Below, piece after piece: positions 42,927-51,308 of a stretch of 64,000 nucleotides of DNA (positions are counted from its first letter, which is position 1; each line of letters begins with the position of its first letter). This DNA comes from Desulfotomaculum copahuensis (GTDB taxonomy: Bacteria; Bacillota; Desulfotomaculia; Desulfotomaculales; Desulfovirgulaceae). Made by a program: the position numbers and the translations under genes. The notes below the pieces were generated by a model. It ran no database searches. It worked only from the letters and a program-made list of their open reading frames with translations, and was not told where the DNA came from. The stretch lies in the NCBI RefSeq assembly GCF_001655685.1, contig NZ_LYVF01000013.1, positions 62,001 to 126,000 on the forward strand, in the 5' to 3' direction.

Positions 42927-43187
42927 GTGGATCCCAAACAGGCCCAGCTGCTTCGGGAAATACAGCAACTGGAATTTGTAGCGGTGGAACTGACCCTGTT
43001 CCTGGATACCCACCCCGGGGAGCAAGAACCTTTGAACGATTATAACCTGGTCACCAACCACTTGAACCAGTTGAAAGCCCATTACGAAAAAATGTATGGT
43101 CCGCTGGCGGTTTATGGATTTTCACCCATGGAATATCCCTGGCGTTGGACGGATGGACCCTGGCCCTGGGAAACGACCCACTACTAA
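42927..43187 (+). CDS. cotJB: Spore coat protein CotJB
   Basis: 86 residues, the family length. Starts DPKQAQLLREIQQLEFVAVELTLFLDTHP and contains YNLVTNHLNQLKAHYEKMYGPL. The GTG at 42927 follows AAGGAGGAG; the longer frame from 42819 would add an unrelated basic extension. Second gene of cotJABC. Confidence 0.92.
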   Translation: MDPKQAQLLREIQQLEFVAVELTLFLDTHPGEQEPLNDYNLVTNHLNQLKAHYEKMYGPLAVYGFSPMEYPWRWTDGPWPWETTHY

Positions 43188-43215
43188 AATTCTTTCAGAG
43201 AAAGGAACAGGGAGG

Positions 43216-43788
43216 ATGTGGATTTACGAAAAGAAGCTTGAATACCCGGTGCGTGTCCATAAAACCGACCCGCGCATGGCCAAGTTTCTCACCGCCCAAT
43301 ACGGCGGTCCGGATTCAGAATTGTCCGCGGCCGTGCGCTATCTGACCCAGCGCTACACCATGCCCACCAACAAAGCCAAGGCCTTGCTCACGGACATCGG
43401 TACCGAGGAACTGGCCCACTGGGAAATCATCGCCACCATGATTTACCAGTTGCTTAAAGATATGACCGCCGAGCAAATGCGCCGGGAAGGGCTGGGCGAC
43501 CATTTCGCCGAACACGACCGCGCCGTTTATCCCGCCGACGCCGCCGGGGTGCCCTGGACGGCCGCCTACATCCAGGCCACCGGCGATCCGGTCACCGACC
43601 TGCACGAAGACATGGCCGCCGAGCAAAAGGCACGCACCACCTATGAGCACCTGATCCGGCTGACTGACGACCCGGGAATCAAGGACACCCTGCGCTTTTT
43701 AAGGGAGCGGGAAGTGGTGCACTTCCAGCGTTTCGGTGAGGCGCTGGACGACATCCAGGAGGAAATGACCGGAAAGAAGATTTTTTAA
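43216..43788 (+). CDS. cotJC: CotJC, manganese catalase-type coat protein
   Basis: 190 residues of the manganese-catalase ferritin-like fold. Metal-binding glutamates and histidines are visible in GTEELAHWEIIATM near residue 65-78, HEDMAAEQKARTTYEHLIR near 135 and REREVVHFQRFGEAL near 165. It protects the spore from peroxide. The ATG at 43216 is preceded by AAAGGAACAGGGAGG. Third gene of cotJABC, ended by a strong palindrome. Confidence 0.94.
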   Translation: MWIYEKKLEYPVRVHKTDPRMAKFLTAQYGGPDSELSAAVRYLTQRYTMPTNKAKALLTDIGTEELAHWEIIATMIYQLLKDMTAEQMRREGLGDHFAEHDRAVYPADAAGVPWTAAYIQATGDPVTDLHEDMAAEQKARTTYEHLIRLTDDPGIKDTLRFLREREVVHFQRFGEALDDIQEEMTGKKIF

Positions 43789-43808
43789 AAAGTCAATTAA
43801 TCAAGTAA

Positions 43809-43846
43809 GGTAGCGCCGCAGTTGATTAACTGCGGCGCTACCTTCG
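43809..43846 (+). terminator. Long stem-loop after cotJC
   Basis: AAGGTAGCGCCGCAGTT and AACTGCGGCGCTACCTT form a perfect 17-bp stem with a GATT loop. No T-tract follows, but a transcript end or mRNA protector is likely. Confidence 0.6.
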
Positions 43847-43883
43847 CATATAACGCTTTCAGCGACTTTTTCCCCACGCCTAC

Positions 43884-44060
43884 ATGGCGTTTCCCGAAGT
43901 GGAACCCAAGGAAGTCAAAACCTTCCTGGAAGCTACCATTGCCTCAATCATTACAGACGTGATGGATTCCCTTTCCTTTTCCGGCATTGACAAATTAGTG
44001 CTGATTACTAGTCATATGGGGAACCACCTGCTACGGAATGTAGTTCAGGTTTCATGCCCC
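43884..44060 (+). pseudogene. Fragment of a creatininase-family gene
   Basis: The stretch AFPEVEPKEVKTFLEATIAS and GIDKLVLITSHMGNHLLRNVVQ resembles the central part of creatininase-type amidohydrolases (an [S/G]H-x-GN motif). Both ends are missing and it runs into unrelated AT-rich sequence. The whole region to 44220 differs in base composition from its neighbours. Most likely a remnant; only moderate confidence in family. Confidence 0.4.
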
Positions 44061-44298
44061 ACTGTTGATTCTCAAATTAAATCAGTAAAAATTATCACAT
44101 TAAATTGTAATTCTCAAACTTCGTTAGCAAACAAAAAGCCGGGCTGCCTTGAAATTAGGCACCCCGACCAATTGTTTACCATGATACTCCATAAAAACTA
44201 TTGTTTGGCTCTTTAATTTTAAAAAAATGTCTTGACACATGGGTACACCCTACTTTTGCTTCACATCACAGTCCGACGACAGGGCGCATCGTGCACCA

Positions 44299-44328
44299 TT
44301 GACAAGCCCCGGAAGGAAGTGATATCTT
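44299..44328 (+). promoter_or_regulatory. Candidate promoter of the LUD-domain gene
   Basis: TTGACA (44299-44304) and TATCTT (44323-44328), 18 bp apart, about 70 nt upstream of the start codon. Confidence 0.45.
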
Positions 44329-44398
44329 GGATACAGAATATATGGATATTAAAAAATACCCAGTTTTTAAAAATTATTGAAATAGAGGAGGGGTTTTC

Positions 44399-45049
44399 AT
44401 GAGCACACTCGAAGAACTGGTGAACTGGAACTATGAACAAAAATGCCTCAAAGCGGTTGAAGCGCTGAACAAGAACGGTTTCAAAGCTGTTTACTGCCGC
44501 ACGCGGCAGGAAGCATTCGACTATATTTTAAAAGAAGCCCGCGAAGCGGAAACAATCGGTTTTGGCGGCTCCCTGTCGGTGGCCGCCCTGAAAGTGGCGG
44601 ATGCGCTGAAAGAAGCGGGAAAAAAGCTACACAATCACAACACCCCCGGCCTCACCCCGGAGGAAAGGCTGTCGGTGATGCGGCAGCAGCTGACCTGCGA
44701 TCTGTTCCTGACCGGAGCCAACGCCGTCACTCTGTCCGGCTTTCTGGTCAACATCGACGCCACCGGGAACCGGGTGGGGGCGATGACCTTCGGCCCCGGC
44801 AAGGTAATTGTGGTTGCCGGACACAACAAACTGGCGGCGGACAAAGAACATGCCCTGCAGCGGATCAAGGCCTGTGCCGCGCCGCCCAACGCCAAACGGC
44901 TCAATTTGAATACTCCCTGCGCCCGGACCGGGCTCTGCGCCGACTGCAATTCGCCGGACCGCATCTGCCGGATTACCACCGTCATAGAGCGCAAACCCAA
45001 ATTCACCGATGTGCATGTACTGGTAGTAAACGAAGAAATGGGACTATAA
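44399..45049 (+). CDS. LUD-domain protein (lactate utilization protein C-like)
   Basis: 216 residues of the LUD/DUF162 family. Core motifs are TIGFGGSLSVAAL near 57, LTGANAVTLSGFLVNIDATGNR near 100 and GPGKVIVVAGHNKLAAD near 125. A C-terminal cysteine group (CARTGLCADCNSPDRICR, near 178-195) may bind an Fe-S cluster. LutC-type proteins belong to L-lactate oxidation, but stand-alone members are often of unknown role. ATG after AGAGGAGGGG. Its 3' end overlaps the convergent transporter remnant by 6 bp. Confidence 0.85.
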   Translation: MSTLEELVNWNYEQKCLKAVEALNKNGFKAVYCRTRQEAFDYILKEAREAETIGFGGSLSVAALKVADALKEAGKKLHNHNTPGLTPEERLSVMRQQLTCDLFLTGANAVTLSGFLVNIDATGNRVGAMTFGPGKVIVVAGHNKLAADKEHALQRIKACAAPPNAKRLNLNTPCARTGLCADCNSPDRICRITTVIERKPKFTDVHVLVVNEEMGL

Positions 45050-45753
45050 TTGAGCTGCCAGCGGCGGCTTCCGTCCGGACGGAAGGCCGCCGTCTGCTTC
45101 TCGTCCGCTGTCTTTGCTCACCCGACCGCGCTCCAGAGTGACCACTCGATCGCCCAGGAAGGCCGCCTCGTCTAGATCGTGGGTGACCAGAATAAACGGG
45201 ATCTTCCAGCGCCTCTGCAGCATTTTCAGGCTGCCCCGCACTGCAAGGCGGGTATTTGCATCCAGCGCGGAAAGCGACTCGTCCAGAAGGAGCAGTTCCG
45301 GGCCGGCCAGAAGCGCCCGCGCCAGAGCGGTGCGCTGCCGCTCGCCGCCGGAAAGATGTTCCGGATAACGGCGGGCCAGATGCTCGATGCGCAGCATGGC
45401 CAGCACCTCATGAAAACTTTCCGCCCGTTCGGCCCGGTTCCTTTCATCCCGTAGGAGGCGTTTTGTTCCACCGTCATGTGGGGGAAAAGGGCATAGTCTT
45501 GAAAGACATACCCCATCCGGCGGCTGCGGTGGGACAGGTTGACCCGGGATGCGCTGGAAAAAAGAAACCGGCCGTTCAACACGATTTCCCCCTGCTCCGA
45601 CTTCTGCAATCCGGACAGACACTGCAAGAGGGTGGTTTTGCCGGCTCCGGAAGGCCCGAGCACCACCAGGATCTCGTTCTGCACGGTCAACTCGAGCTGC
45701 AGCGTGAACAACGGTAGTTTTTTACTGATCCTCACATAAAGCGGATGGTTCAT
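45044..45753 (-). pseudogene. modC: Molybdate-type ABC transporter ATP-binding gene, frameshifted
   Basis: Walker A (GPSGAGKTTLLQ) is in the first frame. The signature LSGGERQR and Walker B (LLLLDESLSALD) are in another frame. The break is at the AAA run in GGATGAAAGGAACC, near 45450; one more A would restore the frame. The conserved order and spacing identify a ModC-like or related oxyanion ABC ATPase. The break may be real or a sequencing error in a homopolymer. It follows a damaged permease gene on the same strand. Confidence 0.75.
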
Positions 45754-46100
45754 CCGTCCCCATCCCCCCGGGCAATCTGTACCCGTTCCACAGGTTTACC
45801 CAGAAAATAAAGATAAATCTCAACAACGTCATCATGCCCACCAGCACCAGGACGGTGCGGTTGTCCCTCGCCTCGGCGGCGGCGTAAATGGCCAGTGGTA
45901 CGGTCCGGGTGCGGCCGGGGATGTTCCCGGCCAGCATCAGGGTGGCGCCGAACTCCCCCCAGGGCGCGGGCGAAGGCCATCACCAGCTTGGCCACCAGTC
46001 CCGGCCTGGCCAGCGGCAGGCTGATCGTCCAGAAAACCCGCCACTCGCCGGCGCCAAGGATGCGGGCGGCATTCTCGATGTTTTTGTCCACACACCGATT
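45722..46100 (-). pseudogene. modB: Truncated, frameshifted molybdate ABC permease remnant
   Basis: Only the C-terminal half of a ModB permease is left (VDKNIENAARILGAG to FARALG, then EFGATLMLAGNIPGRTRTVPLAIYAA in another frame). The shift sits in a six-G run (45955-45960 as C on the plus strand); five G would restore the frame. The N-terminal half is gone. Upstream stands a GAGGAGGG site followed by TTG AAA AAA TCG, which looks like the start of a substrate-binding protein gene (modA) joined to the middle of modB by deletion. Confidence 0.7.
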
Positions 46101-46136
46101 TTTTCAACTGTCCTCACCCTCCTCATTTCAGGGTTT

Positions 46137-47183
46137 TCATTCGTGCGATACGACTCCGGCCAGGCCGAAACTGCACCGCGGGTAGCGGCACTCCGGACAG
46201 CTCCGGCACAGCCCGCCGTGGCCTAGCGAGCTGATCTCACGGGCGGTCAGGCGTTCCCCGGTGCAAAGGCGCGGCAGGATCAGGTCCAGCACGGTGGTGC
46301 GGAAATACATGCCGCAGGCGGGCATGCCGATGACGGGGACTTCACCCCGGTAGGCCAGTAAAAACATCGCCCCGGGCAGCACGGGGGCGCCGTATTTTTC
46401 TATTTTCGCCCCGCTCAAGTGAATGCCCCGGGGGGTCACGTCGTCCGGGTCCACCGACATGCCGCCACTGACCAGCACCAGCTGCGCTCCCTCCGCAATC
46501 AGTTCCCGGATCAGCCGGGCGATTTCCTGCTCGTCATCCGGCGCGTATTTGATCCCCTGCACGCGCGAGCCCAGGGCCTCCACCTTCTCGCGGAGCACCG
46601 GCCCGAAGGCGTCTTTGATGCGCCCTTTGTACACTTCGCTGCCGGTGACGATGATGCCCGCGTCCAGCTGTTTGTACGGCTGCACGCTGACAACCGGCCC
46701 GTCGGCGGCGCAAATCCGCTCCACCGCGGCCACCGTTTCTTCTTTGACCACCAGCGGGATAACCTTGGTCCCGGCCAGCATGTCCCCTTTTTCCACCGGC
46801 GTGTTGTTGGGCAGAGTGGACAGGATCACGTCCGGCAGGGCGTTGATCTTCTCCAGGGCGGGAATGTTGATCTTTAAAAGCCCGGTTATGGCGGCAAAGA
46901 GGTTCACCCGGCTTTCCCGCGGCCCGGAGCAGGTCACGCCGTTTCCGGCCGCCGCCCGGCCCAGGCGCACCCCGGCTTCGTCTTCGTGCACTTCGTCCGC
47001 CGCCAGTTCCAGGACATAGATTTGTTCTTTGCCCATGGCCAGCAGGACGGGGATGTCTTCCGCGGTGATCAGATGTCCTTTTTTAAATGCCGGTCCCTTG
47101 AATTCCCCGCGCACGATTTTCGTCACGTCGTGCGGCAGGATGCGGCCCACCGCCTCTTCCACTTTGATTTTTTGCGCCTGCAT
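46137..47183 (-). CDS. Molybdopterin-binding (MoeA/MogA-like) protein with Fe-S-type tail
   Basis: 348 residues. The central MoCF-biosynth domain has the MPT-binding core GIIVTGSEVYKGRIKDAFGPVL near 172 and LVLVSGGMSVDPDDVTPRGI near 235. An N-terminal region resembles the MoeA-N substructure. The C-terminus carries GHGGLCRSCPECRYPRCSFG, a C-x2-C-x2-C-x4-C group that may bind a cluster. Likely works in molybdenum cofactor insertion for the adjacent hydroxylases. ATG after AAAGGAGAGAGCACTT; preceded by a ModE-like operator. Confidence 0.85.
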   Translation of the reverse strand: MQAQKIKVEEAVGRILPHDVTKIVRGEFKGPAFKKGHLITAEDIPVLLAMGKEQIYVLELAADEVHEDEAGVRLGRAAAGNGVTCSGPRESRVNLFAAITGLLKINIPALEKINALPDVILSTLPNNTPVEKGDMLAGTKVIPLVVKEETVAAVERICAADGPVVSVQPYKQLDAGIIVTGSEVYKGRIKDAFGPVLREKVEALGSRVQGIKYAPDDEQEIARLIRELIAEGAQLVLVSGGMSVDPDDVTPRGIHLSGAKIEKYGAPVLPGAMFLLAYRGEVPVIGMPACGMYFRTTVLDLILPRLCTGERLTAREISSLGHGGLCRSCPECRYPRCSFGLAGVVSHE

Positions 47184-47221
47184 AAGTGCTCTCTCCTTTT
47201 GCCGTGTCTATTTGCCCGAAA

Positions 47222-47245
47222 CGTTATACCCTTACAAGTATAACG
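47222..47245. promoter_or_regulatory. ModE-type operator
   Basis: CGTTATAC-CCTTACAA-GTATAACG, a perfect 8-bp inverted repeat with 8-bp spacer, resembles the ModE box (CGNTATA with inverted copy). It lies 38 bp upstream of the molybdopterin-binding gene and just after the modE-like gene. Confidence 0.75.
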
Positions 47246-47267
47246 AAGGCGAAAATTACCGCCGCGC

Positions 47268-47603
47268 TCATTCTTCCCCTGAAAAGTGTGCGCCAAACAG
47301 CCGGTTCAGGGCGTCTGCTACTTCTTCCCGAAAGGCCCGGTAGCTGTGCATCAGCCGGCGCGCCTGCGGGGTGACTGTGGAGCCCCCGCCGACCGCCCCG
47401 CCCACCTGCCGGACGAGCAGGGGAAAGCCCAGGCGTCCTTCCAGCGTGCGCAAAAGGCGCCAGGCCTGGTTGTACGACATGCCGATTTCCGCCGCCGCTT
47501 TGCGCAGGGAGCCGGTCCGCTCAATCCGCTGCAGCAGGTCGCAGGGGCCGTCGCCGAACGCTTTGCCGTTTTGTTCGAGCCAGATTTTAAAGGCCAGCCG
47601 CAC
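47268..47603 (-). CDS. ModE-like DNA-binding protein (HTH domain only)
   Basis: 111 residues. A winged helix-turn-helix (LLQRIERTGSLRKAAAEIGMSYNQAWRLLRTLEGRLGFPLL is its core) identical in kind to the N-terminal domain of ModE. The C-terminal molybdate-binding (TOBE/Mop) domains present in E. coli ModE are absent. Such short forms are known in Clostridia. GTG start after AAAGGAG. A ModE-type operator lies just downstream, so autoregulation of the mod/moe genes is likely, but how it would sense molybdate without the domain is unclear. Confidence 0.85.
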   Translation of the reverse strand: MRLAFKIWLEQNGKAFGDGPCDLLQRIERTGSLRKAAAEIGMSYNQAWRLLRTLEGRLGFPLLVRQVGGAVGGGSTVTPQARRLMHSYRAFREEVADALNRLFGAHFSGEE

Positions 47604-47930
47604 GGGCCGTCTCTCCTTTTTTCACACGGGGTCGAGCGGTAAAAAGCTGTCCCGGGAAGGTGGTCGTACCCCCCCCGGAGGGTGGGCCTGTACACGCGGC
47701 AACAAAGCAGGGCGGGTGCTTTTCGTCGGGCAAAACGGCTGCGCGAATTGCATTCCGCACGGTGCCGCCGGATGCCCCGGCCGGTGGGCGGCCGGCCCGG
47801 GGAAAGTACGGGAACCGCGCGTCACGGGGCGCCGCCCGGTTTTTTCCGCAGCGGGCCGGTGTTTCGCCGGTACGGTGCACCGGATTGATGAGGTACGACC
47901 AGCGTCTTTTTTTTCGCTCTGTGTGCAAAT
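47604..47930. other. GC-rich gap before the modE-like gene
   Basis: About 327 bp, very GC-rich, with several short inverted repeats (for instance ACCGGCGAAACACCGG near 47868) and an A8 run just after the XdhC-type gene. I see no gene. A structured leader RNA cannot be excluded; I did not recognise a known riboswitch. Confidence 0.4.
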
Positions 47931-49052
47931 TTAATCCCTTTTTTCCGGACCGACCGGTTCGATGAATACTTCCATCCCGCCGCCGCAGGCCATGCCTTCT
48001 TCAGCCGCCGCTTCGGCGTCGAGGAGGTAGCGGCAGAGCGCGGGCCGGCCGCTGTCCAGTACGCTCAGGGCGTCCCGGCGCGCTTCGCCTTCTACGCATC
48101 CTCCGCCGATGGTGCCCAGCTGCCGGCCGTCCGGGAAGACGAGCATTTTGGCCCCGGCTTTGCGGGGGGTGGAGCCGCGTGTGTCCGTGATGGTGACCAG
48201 GGCGGCGGGTTCGCCCCGCCGTGCGGCAGCGGCCAGTGTTTTGAAGAGTTCGATGTCCCGGGTGCCTGTTTCCGGGCCGCCGGCTTTTTCTTTGTTCCCC
48301 GACAGGGAGGGTACCTGCCCTCCGCGGCGCACGTTGATCATTTCGGCCGCTATGCTGACGGCGATTTCCGCCGGTGTCTGCGCGCCCAGGTCCAGGCCGA
48401 TGGGCATGTGCACCCGCTCCAGGCGTTCGGCGGGGACTCCGCGTTCGCGCAGGTGTTTTTTGACCAGGCCGACCCGGCGCCGGCTGCCGATCATGCCCAG
48501 GTAGGCCAGGTCTTTTTCCACCACCTGTTCCAGGCAGGCCAGGTCCTGGCAGTGCCCCCGGGTGACGATGACCACGCTGCTCCAGTGTCCGAAGGTGAGC
48601 TGCCCGATGGCCTGTACGAAGTCGGCGCAGATTACCCGCTGTGCTCCGGGGAATCTGGCCGGGGCGGCGAATTCCGGTCTGTCGTCGACCACGGTTACCC
48701 GGTAGCCGAGCAACCGGGCGATCTGCACCAGCGGCTGGGCGATGTTGCCGCCGCCCAAAACCACCAGTTCGGCGGGGGGGAGCAGGGGCTCGGCAAGCAA
48801 AAGCCATTCTCCGCGGCCATCCGGGCGGGGGATCTGTTTTCGTTCCAGCCGGCCGCTGTTCAGGGCGGCGGCGAGCAGGGCGTCACCTTCCCGCTCGCTT
48901 TCGGACGTCCCCAAACTGCCGGTTGTGCGGCCGTTGAGCCAGAGTTTTTTGCCCACCGCCGGTTCGAATGCGCCGTCTTTTTTTACCGCCAGGGTGATCA
49001 GCACTGCTTTTTCCCCGGCGGCCAGGCCTGCCAGCAGTTGTTCGTAGATCAT
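47931..49052 (-). CDS. XdhC-family molybdenum hydroxylase maturation factor
   Basis: 373 residues. A Rossmann-type XdhC domain (ELVVLGGGNIAQPLVQIARLLGYRVTVVDDRPEFA, about 93-128) and LAYLGMIGSRRRV near 182 are followed by a C-terminal CoxI-type domain (LVTITDTRGSTPRKAGAKMLV, GTIGGGCVEGEARRDAL). XdhC binds molybdenum cofactor and helps its sulfuration before insertion into xanthine dehydrogenase. ATG after AAGGAGGATCGGCC. In selenium-type clusters similar proteins may serve the same purpose. Confidence 0.9.
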   Translation of the reverse strand: MIYEQLLAGLAAGEKAVLITLAVKKDGAFEPAVGKKLWLNGRTTGSLGTSESEREGDALLAAALNSGRLERKQIPRPDGRGEWLLLAEPLLPPAELVVLGGGNIAQPLVQIARLLGYRVTVVDDRPEFAAPARFPGAQRVICADFVQAIGQLTFGHWSSVVIVTRGHCQDLACLEQVVEKDLAYLGMIGSRRRVGLVKKHLRERGVPAERLERVHMPIGLDLGAQTPAEIAVSIAAEMINVRRGGQVPSLSGNKEKAGGPETGTRDIELFKTLAAAARRGEPAALVTITDTRGSTPRKAGAKMLVFPDGRQLGTIGGGCVEGEARRDALSVLDSGRPALCRYLLDAEAAAEEGMACGGGMEVFIEPVGPEKRD

Positions 49053-49071
49053 GGCCGATCCTCCTTTTGAG

Positions 49072-49908
49072 TTAAGCCGCCGGTTCCCGGCCGCACAACC
49101 GGGCCAGCACCGCTTCCAGTACGCCGCCTCCGATCGCCCGCGCTTTTTCGGATATGGTGCGGCACATGGCCCGGTCGCCGCGCGGGTCGATGTCTCCCAC
49201 TTTCAGGCCGGGGCTGACTTCCAGCCCCGGGTGAAGCATTCCCCGCACCAGGCCGTCGATGGCGGCCGTAACCGGTGCCCGGCCGCACCAGGCCACCAGC
49301 TGGCCGGCTTTTACTTCCGCGCCGATTTCCACCAGCGGCCGGAAGGTGCCTGCTCCGGTCGCCCGCAGTACCCGCTCGCTGGATTTTCCGGCGATTTCCC
49401 CCGGTACGCCGGTGTTGGTCAGGGCGGGGCCGGTGTAGATTACCCGGCCCAGGTAATGCCCGCGGGCTGTTTCTATGACTGCATGCACGTCCTCTCCGGC
49501 CGTGAACCCGGGTCCCAGGCCGATGACCAGCTGTGCTTCGTCCCGGCGGGTGCCCGGGTTTACTTTGGCCAGGCGCGCGTCCACCACGCACCAGGGGCGC
49601 AGGCTGCGCACCAGTTCGCCCGCCGGGTCGATGACCACGGGGATTTCTCCCTTGGCCAGGACGGCGGGTATTTCTTCCGCTTCAGCCAGCACGGCGCGCA
49701 CTCCTTCCACTTCCAGGCGGCCTGTATAGACCGTCTGGGCGAAGGATACCGTGCGCCGGACGCAAAGGGGCCGGGGCAGTTCAGTCATCACGATGGGAAA
49801 TCCCGCCCGCCACAACCGGTGGGCGCAGCCGGTGGCCATCTCGCCGGCCCCTTTGATCAGGATCAGGTGTTGCGGTGTTATTTCAAACCGGCACGTTGCT
49901 GTACTCAA
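49072..49908 (-). CDS. yqeB: Selenium-dependent molybdenum hydroxylase system protein (YqeB/EF2563 family)
   Basis: 278 residues. The glycine-rich N-terminus LILIKGAGEMATGCAHRLWRAG and the block IGLGPGFTAGEDVHAVIETARGHYLG near 128 are typical. This family occurs in genomes that make selenium-dependent molybdenum hydroxylases. The biochemical step is not established. TTG start after GAGGGTGCACA. It lies between the XdhC-type gene and ssnA, supporting the selenium-dependent reading of the whole cluster. Confidence 0.9.
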   Translation of the reverse strand: MSTATCRFEITPQHLILIKGAGEMATGCAHRLWRAGFPIVMTELPRPLCVRRTVSFAQTVYTGRLEVEGVRAVLAEAEEIPAVLAKGEIPVVIDPAGELVRSLRPWCVVDARLAKVNPGTRRDEAQLVIGLGPGFTAGEDVHAVIETARGHYLGRVIYTGPALTNTGVPGEIAGKSSERVLRATGAGTFRPLVEIGAEVKAGQLVAWCGRAPVTAAIDGLVRGMLHPGLEVSPGLKVGDIDPRGDRAMCRTISEKARAIGGGVLEAVLARLCGREPAA

Positions 49909-49925
49909 TGTGCACCCTCATTTCG

Positions 49926-51257
49926 TTATTTAACTCTTTCCCAGAGCCGGGCTGCCAGTTCGCGGGCACGAGCGTTGATCGCCCGCTCGTCCAGGTCGAT
50001 CAAACGCCGGTTGAGCATTCTGATCCGGCCGTTGATGATGGTTGTTTCCACACACCGCCCGAGCACTCCGAAGTGCAGGTGACCGCTCCAGTTGGCCGCG
50101 GTCAGAGGCGTCGGAGGGGTGTAGTCGACGACGATGATATCCGCCCACGCGCCGGGTTGCAATACCCCCAGCGTACCGCCGAAGAGAGCGGAGGCGATGG
50201 CGGGATTGTTCCGGTAAAGCATCTGCGGCACTTCCGCCCAGGCCACCGAGGGATCTCCGGCGGTGTGTTTTTGCAGTATATCGGCCACTTTGGCGCTTTC
50301 AAACATGTCGCAGGTATAACCGTCGGTGCCCAGTCCGACTTTCACTCCGGCGGCGAGCATTTTCAGCACCGGCGCCGCGCCCACGGCATTCCCCATGTTG
50401 GACTCCGGGTTGTGCACCACCGGCGTGCCGGTTTCACGCAGGAGGTCAATTTCTCTGTCATTTACATGCACACAGTGGGCGGCGATGGTTTTCGGCCCCA
50501 GGATGCCGAAATGATGGAGGCGTTCCACCACCCGCATCCCGGACCGGTTCAGGCTGTCCTGCAAATCCTCCCGACCCTCCGCCACGTGGATGTGGAAACC
50601 GGCATCCGTGGCCGCGGCCGCCTCCACGCACTGTTTCAACGTGGCGTCGGAAAGGGTGAATGAGGCGTGCAGGCCGAACAAACCGGCCACCATCGGATCA
50701 GCGGCGGAGCGGCAGGCGGACAGGAAGGCACTGTTTTCTTCGATCCCTTCCCGGGTGACGGCCTCCCCGTCACGGTCGGAAACTTCATAGCAGAAGGCGG
50801 CCCGCACGCCGGCTTCCCGGGCGGCGTCGGCCAGGGTGTTCAGACTTCCCTTCACCGCATAAGGGCTGGCGTGATGATCGATAATGGTGGTGGTACCGGT
50901 TTTAATACATTCCATCAATGGAACCAGCGCACTGTAATAGATGTCTTCTTTGTTCAACAGTTTATCCAGCTTCCACCACAGACCGTTCAATATATCCAGG
51001 AAGTTTTTCGGCGGTGCGCTTTTGGTATCCATACCCCGGGCGAACGTACTGTAAAGGTGCATATGCGCGTTGATCTGACCCGGCATAATCAATTTCCCGC
51101 CGGCGTCCACAAACTCCGCTTCGGGGTGGCGCCGGCGCAGTTCACCGGTGGCCCCGATTTCTTTAATCACCGCGCCGTCGACGAGCACGGCGCCGTCAGC
51201 GATCACTTTTTGCTCGTCACCCATGGTTAAAACCAGACCGTTGCCGACTAAAAGCAT
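49926..51257 (-). CDS. ssnA: Amidohydrolase SsnA
   Basis: 443 residues of the metal-dependent amidohydrolase superfamily (guanine deaminase/atrazine chlorohydrolase-like). Metal ligands are in NAHMHLYS near 64, HIHVAEG near 228, AAHCVHVN near 260 and GTDGYT near 320. In E. coli ssnA lies in the same purine gene cluster; its substrate is unproven. ATG after AAAGGAGAACCCG. Confidence 0.92.
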   Translation of the reverse strand: MLLVGNGLVLTMGDEQKVIADGAVLVDGAVIKEIGATGELRRRHPEAEFVDAGGKLIMPGQINAHMHLYSTFARGMDTKSAPPKNFLDILNGLWWKLDKLLNKEDIYYSALVPLMECIKTGTTTIIDHHASPYAVKGSLNTLADAAREAGVRAAFCYEVSDRDGEAVTREGIEENSAFLSACRSAADPMVAGLFGLHASFTLSDATLKQCVEAAAATDAGFHIHVAEGREDLQDSLNRSGMRVVERLHHFGILGPKTIAAHCVHVNDREIDLLRETGTPVVHNPESNMGNAVGAAPVLKMLAAGVKVGLGTDGYTCDMFESAKVADILQKHTAGDPSVAWAEVPQMLYRNNPAIASALFGGTLGVLQPGAWADIIVVDYTPPTPLTAANWSGHLHFGVLGRCVETTIINGRIRMLNRRLIDLDERAINARARELAARLWERVK

Positions 51258-51308
51258 TTGCGGGTTCTCCTTTCTTCAATCGTCGCTCCCAGGCCGCACC
51301 TTAAAACA

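Noticed and set aside
43884-44216. A complete 110-residue protein
   Set aside because: Similarity covers only its first half and lacks both ends of the family; the second half is AT-rich and unrelated, so a remnant is more likely.
49072-49591. Second frame ORF (180 codons) overlapping yqeB
   Set aside because: Arg/Gly/Pro-rich translation in another frame of a recognised gene.
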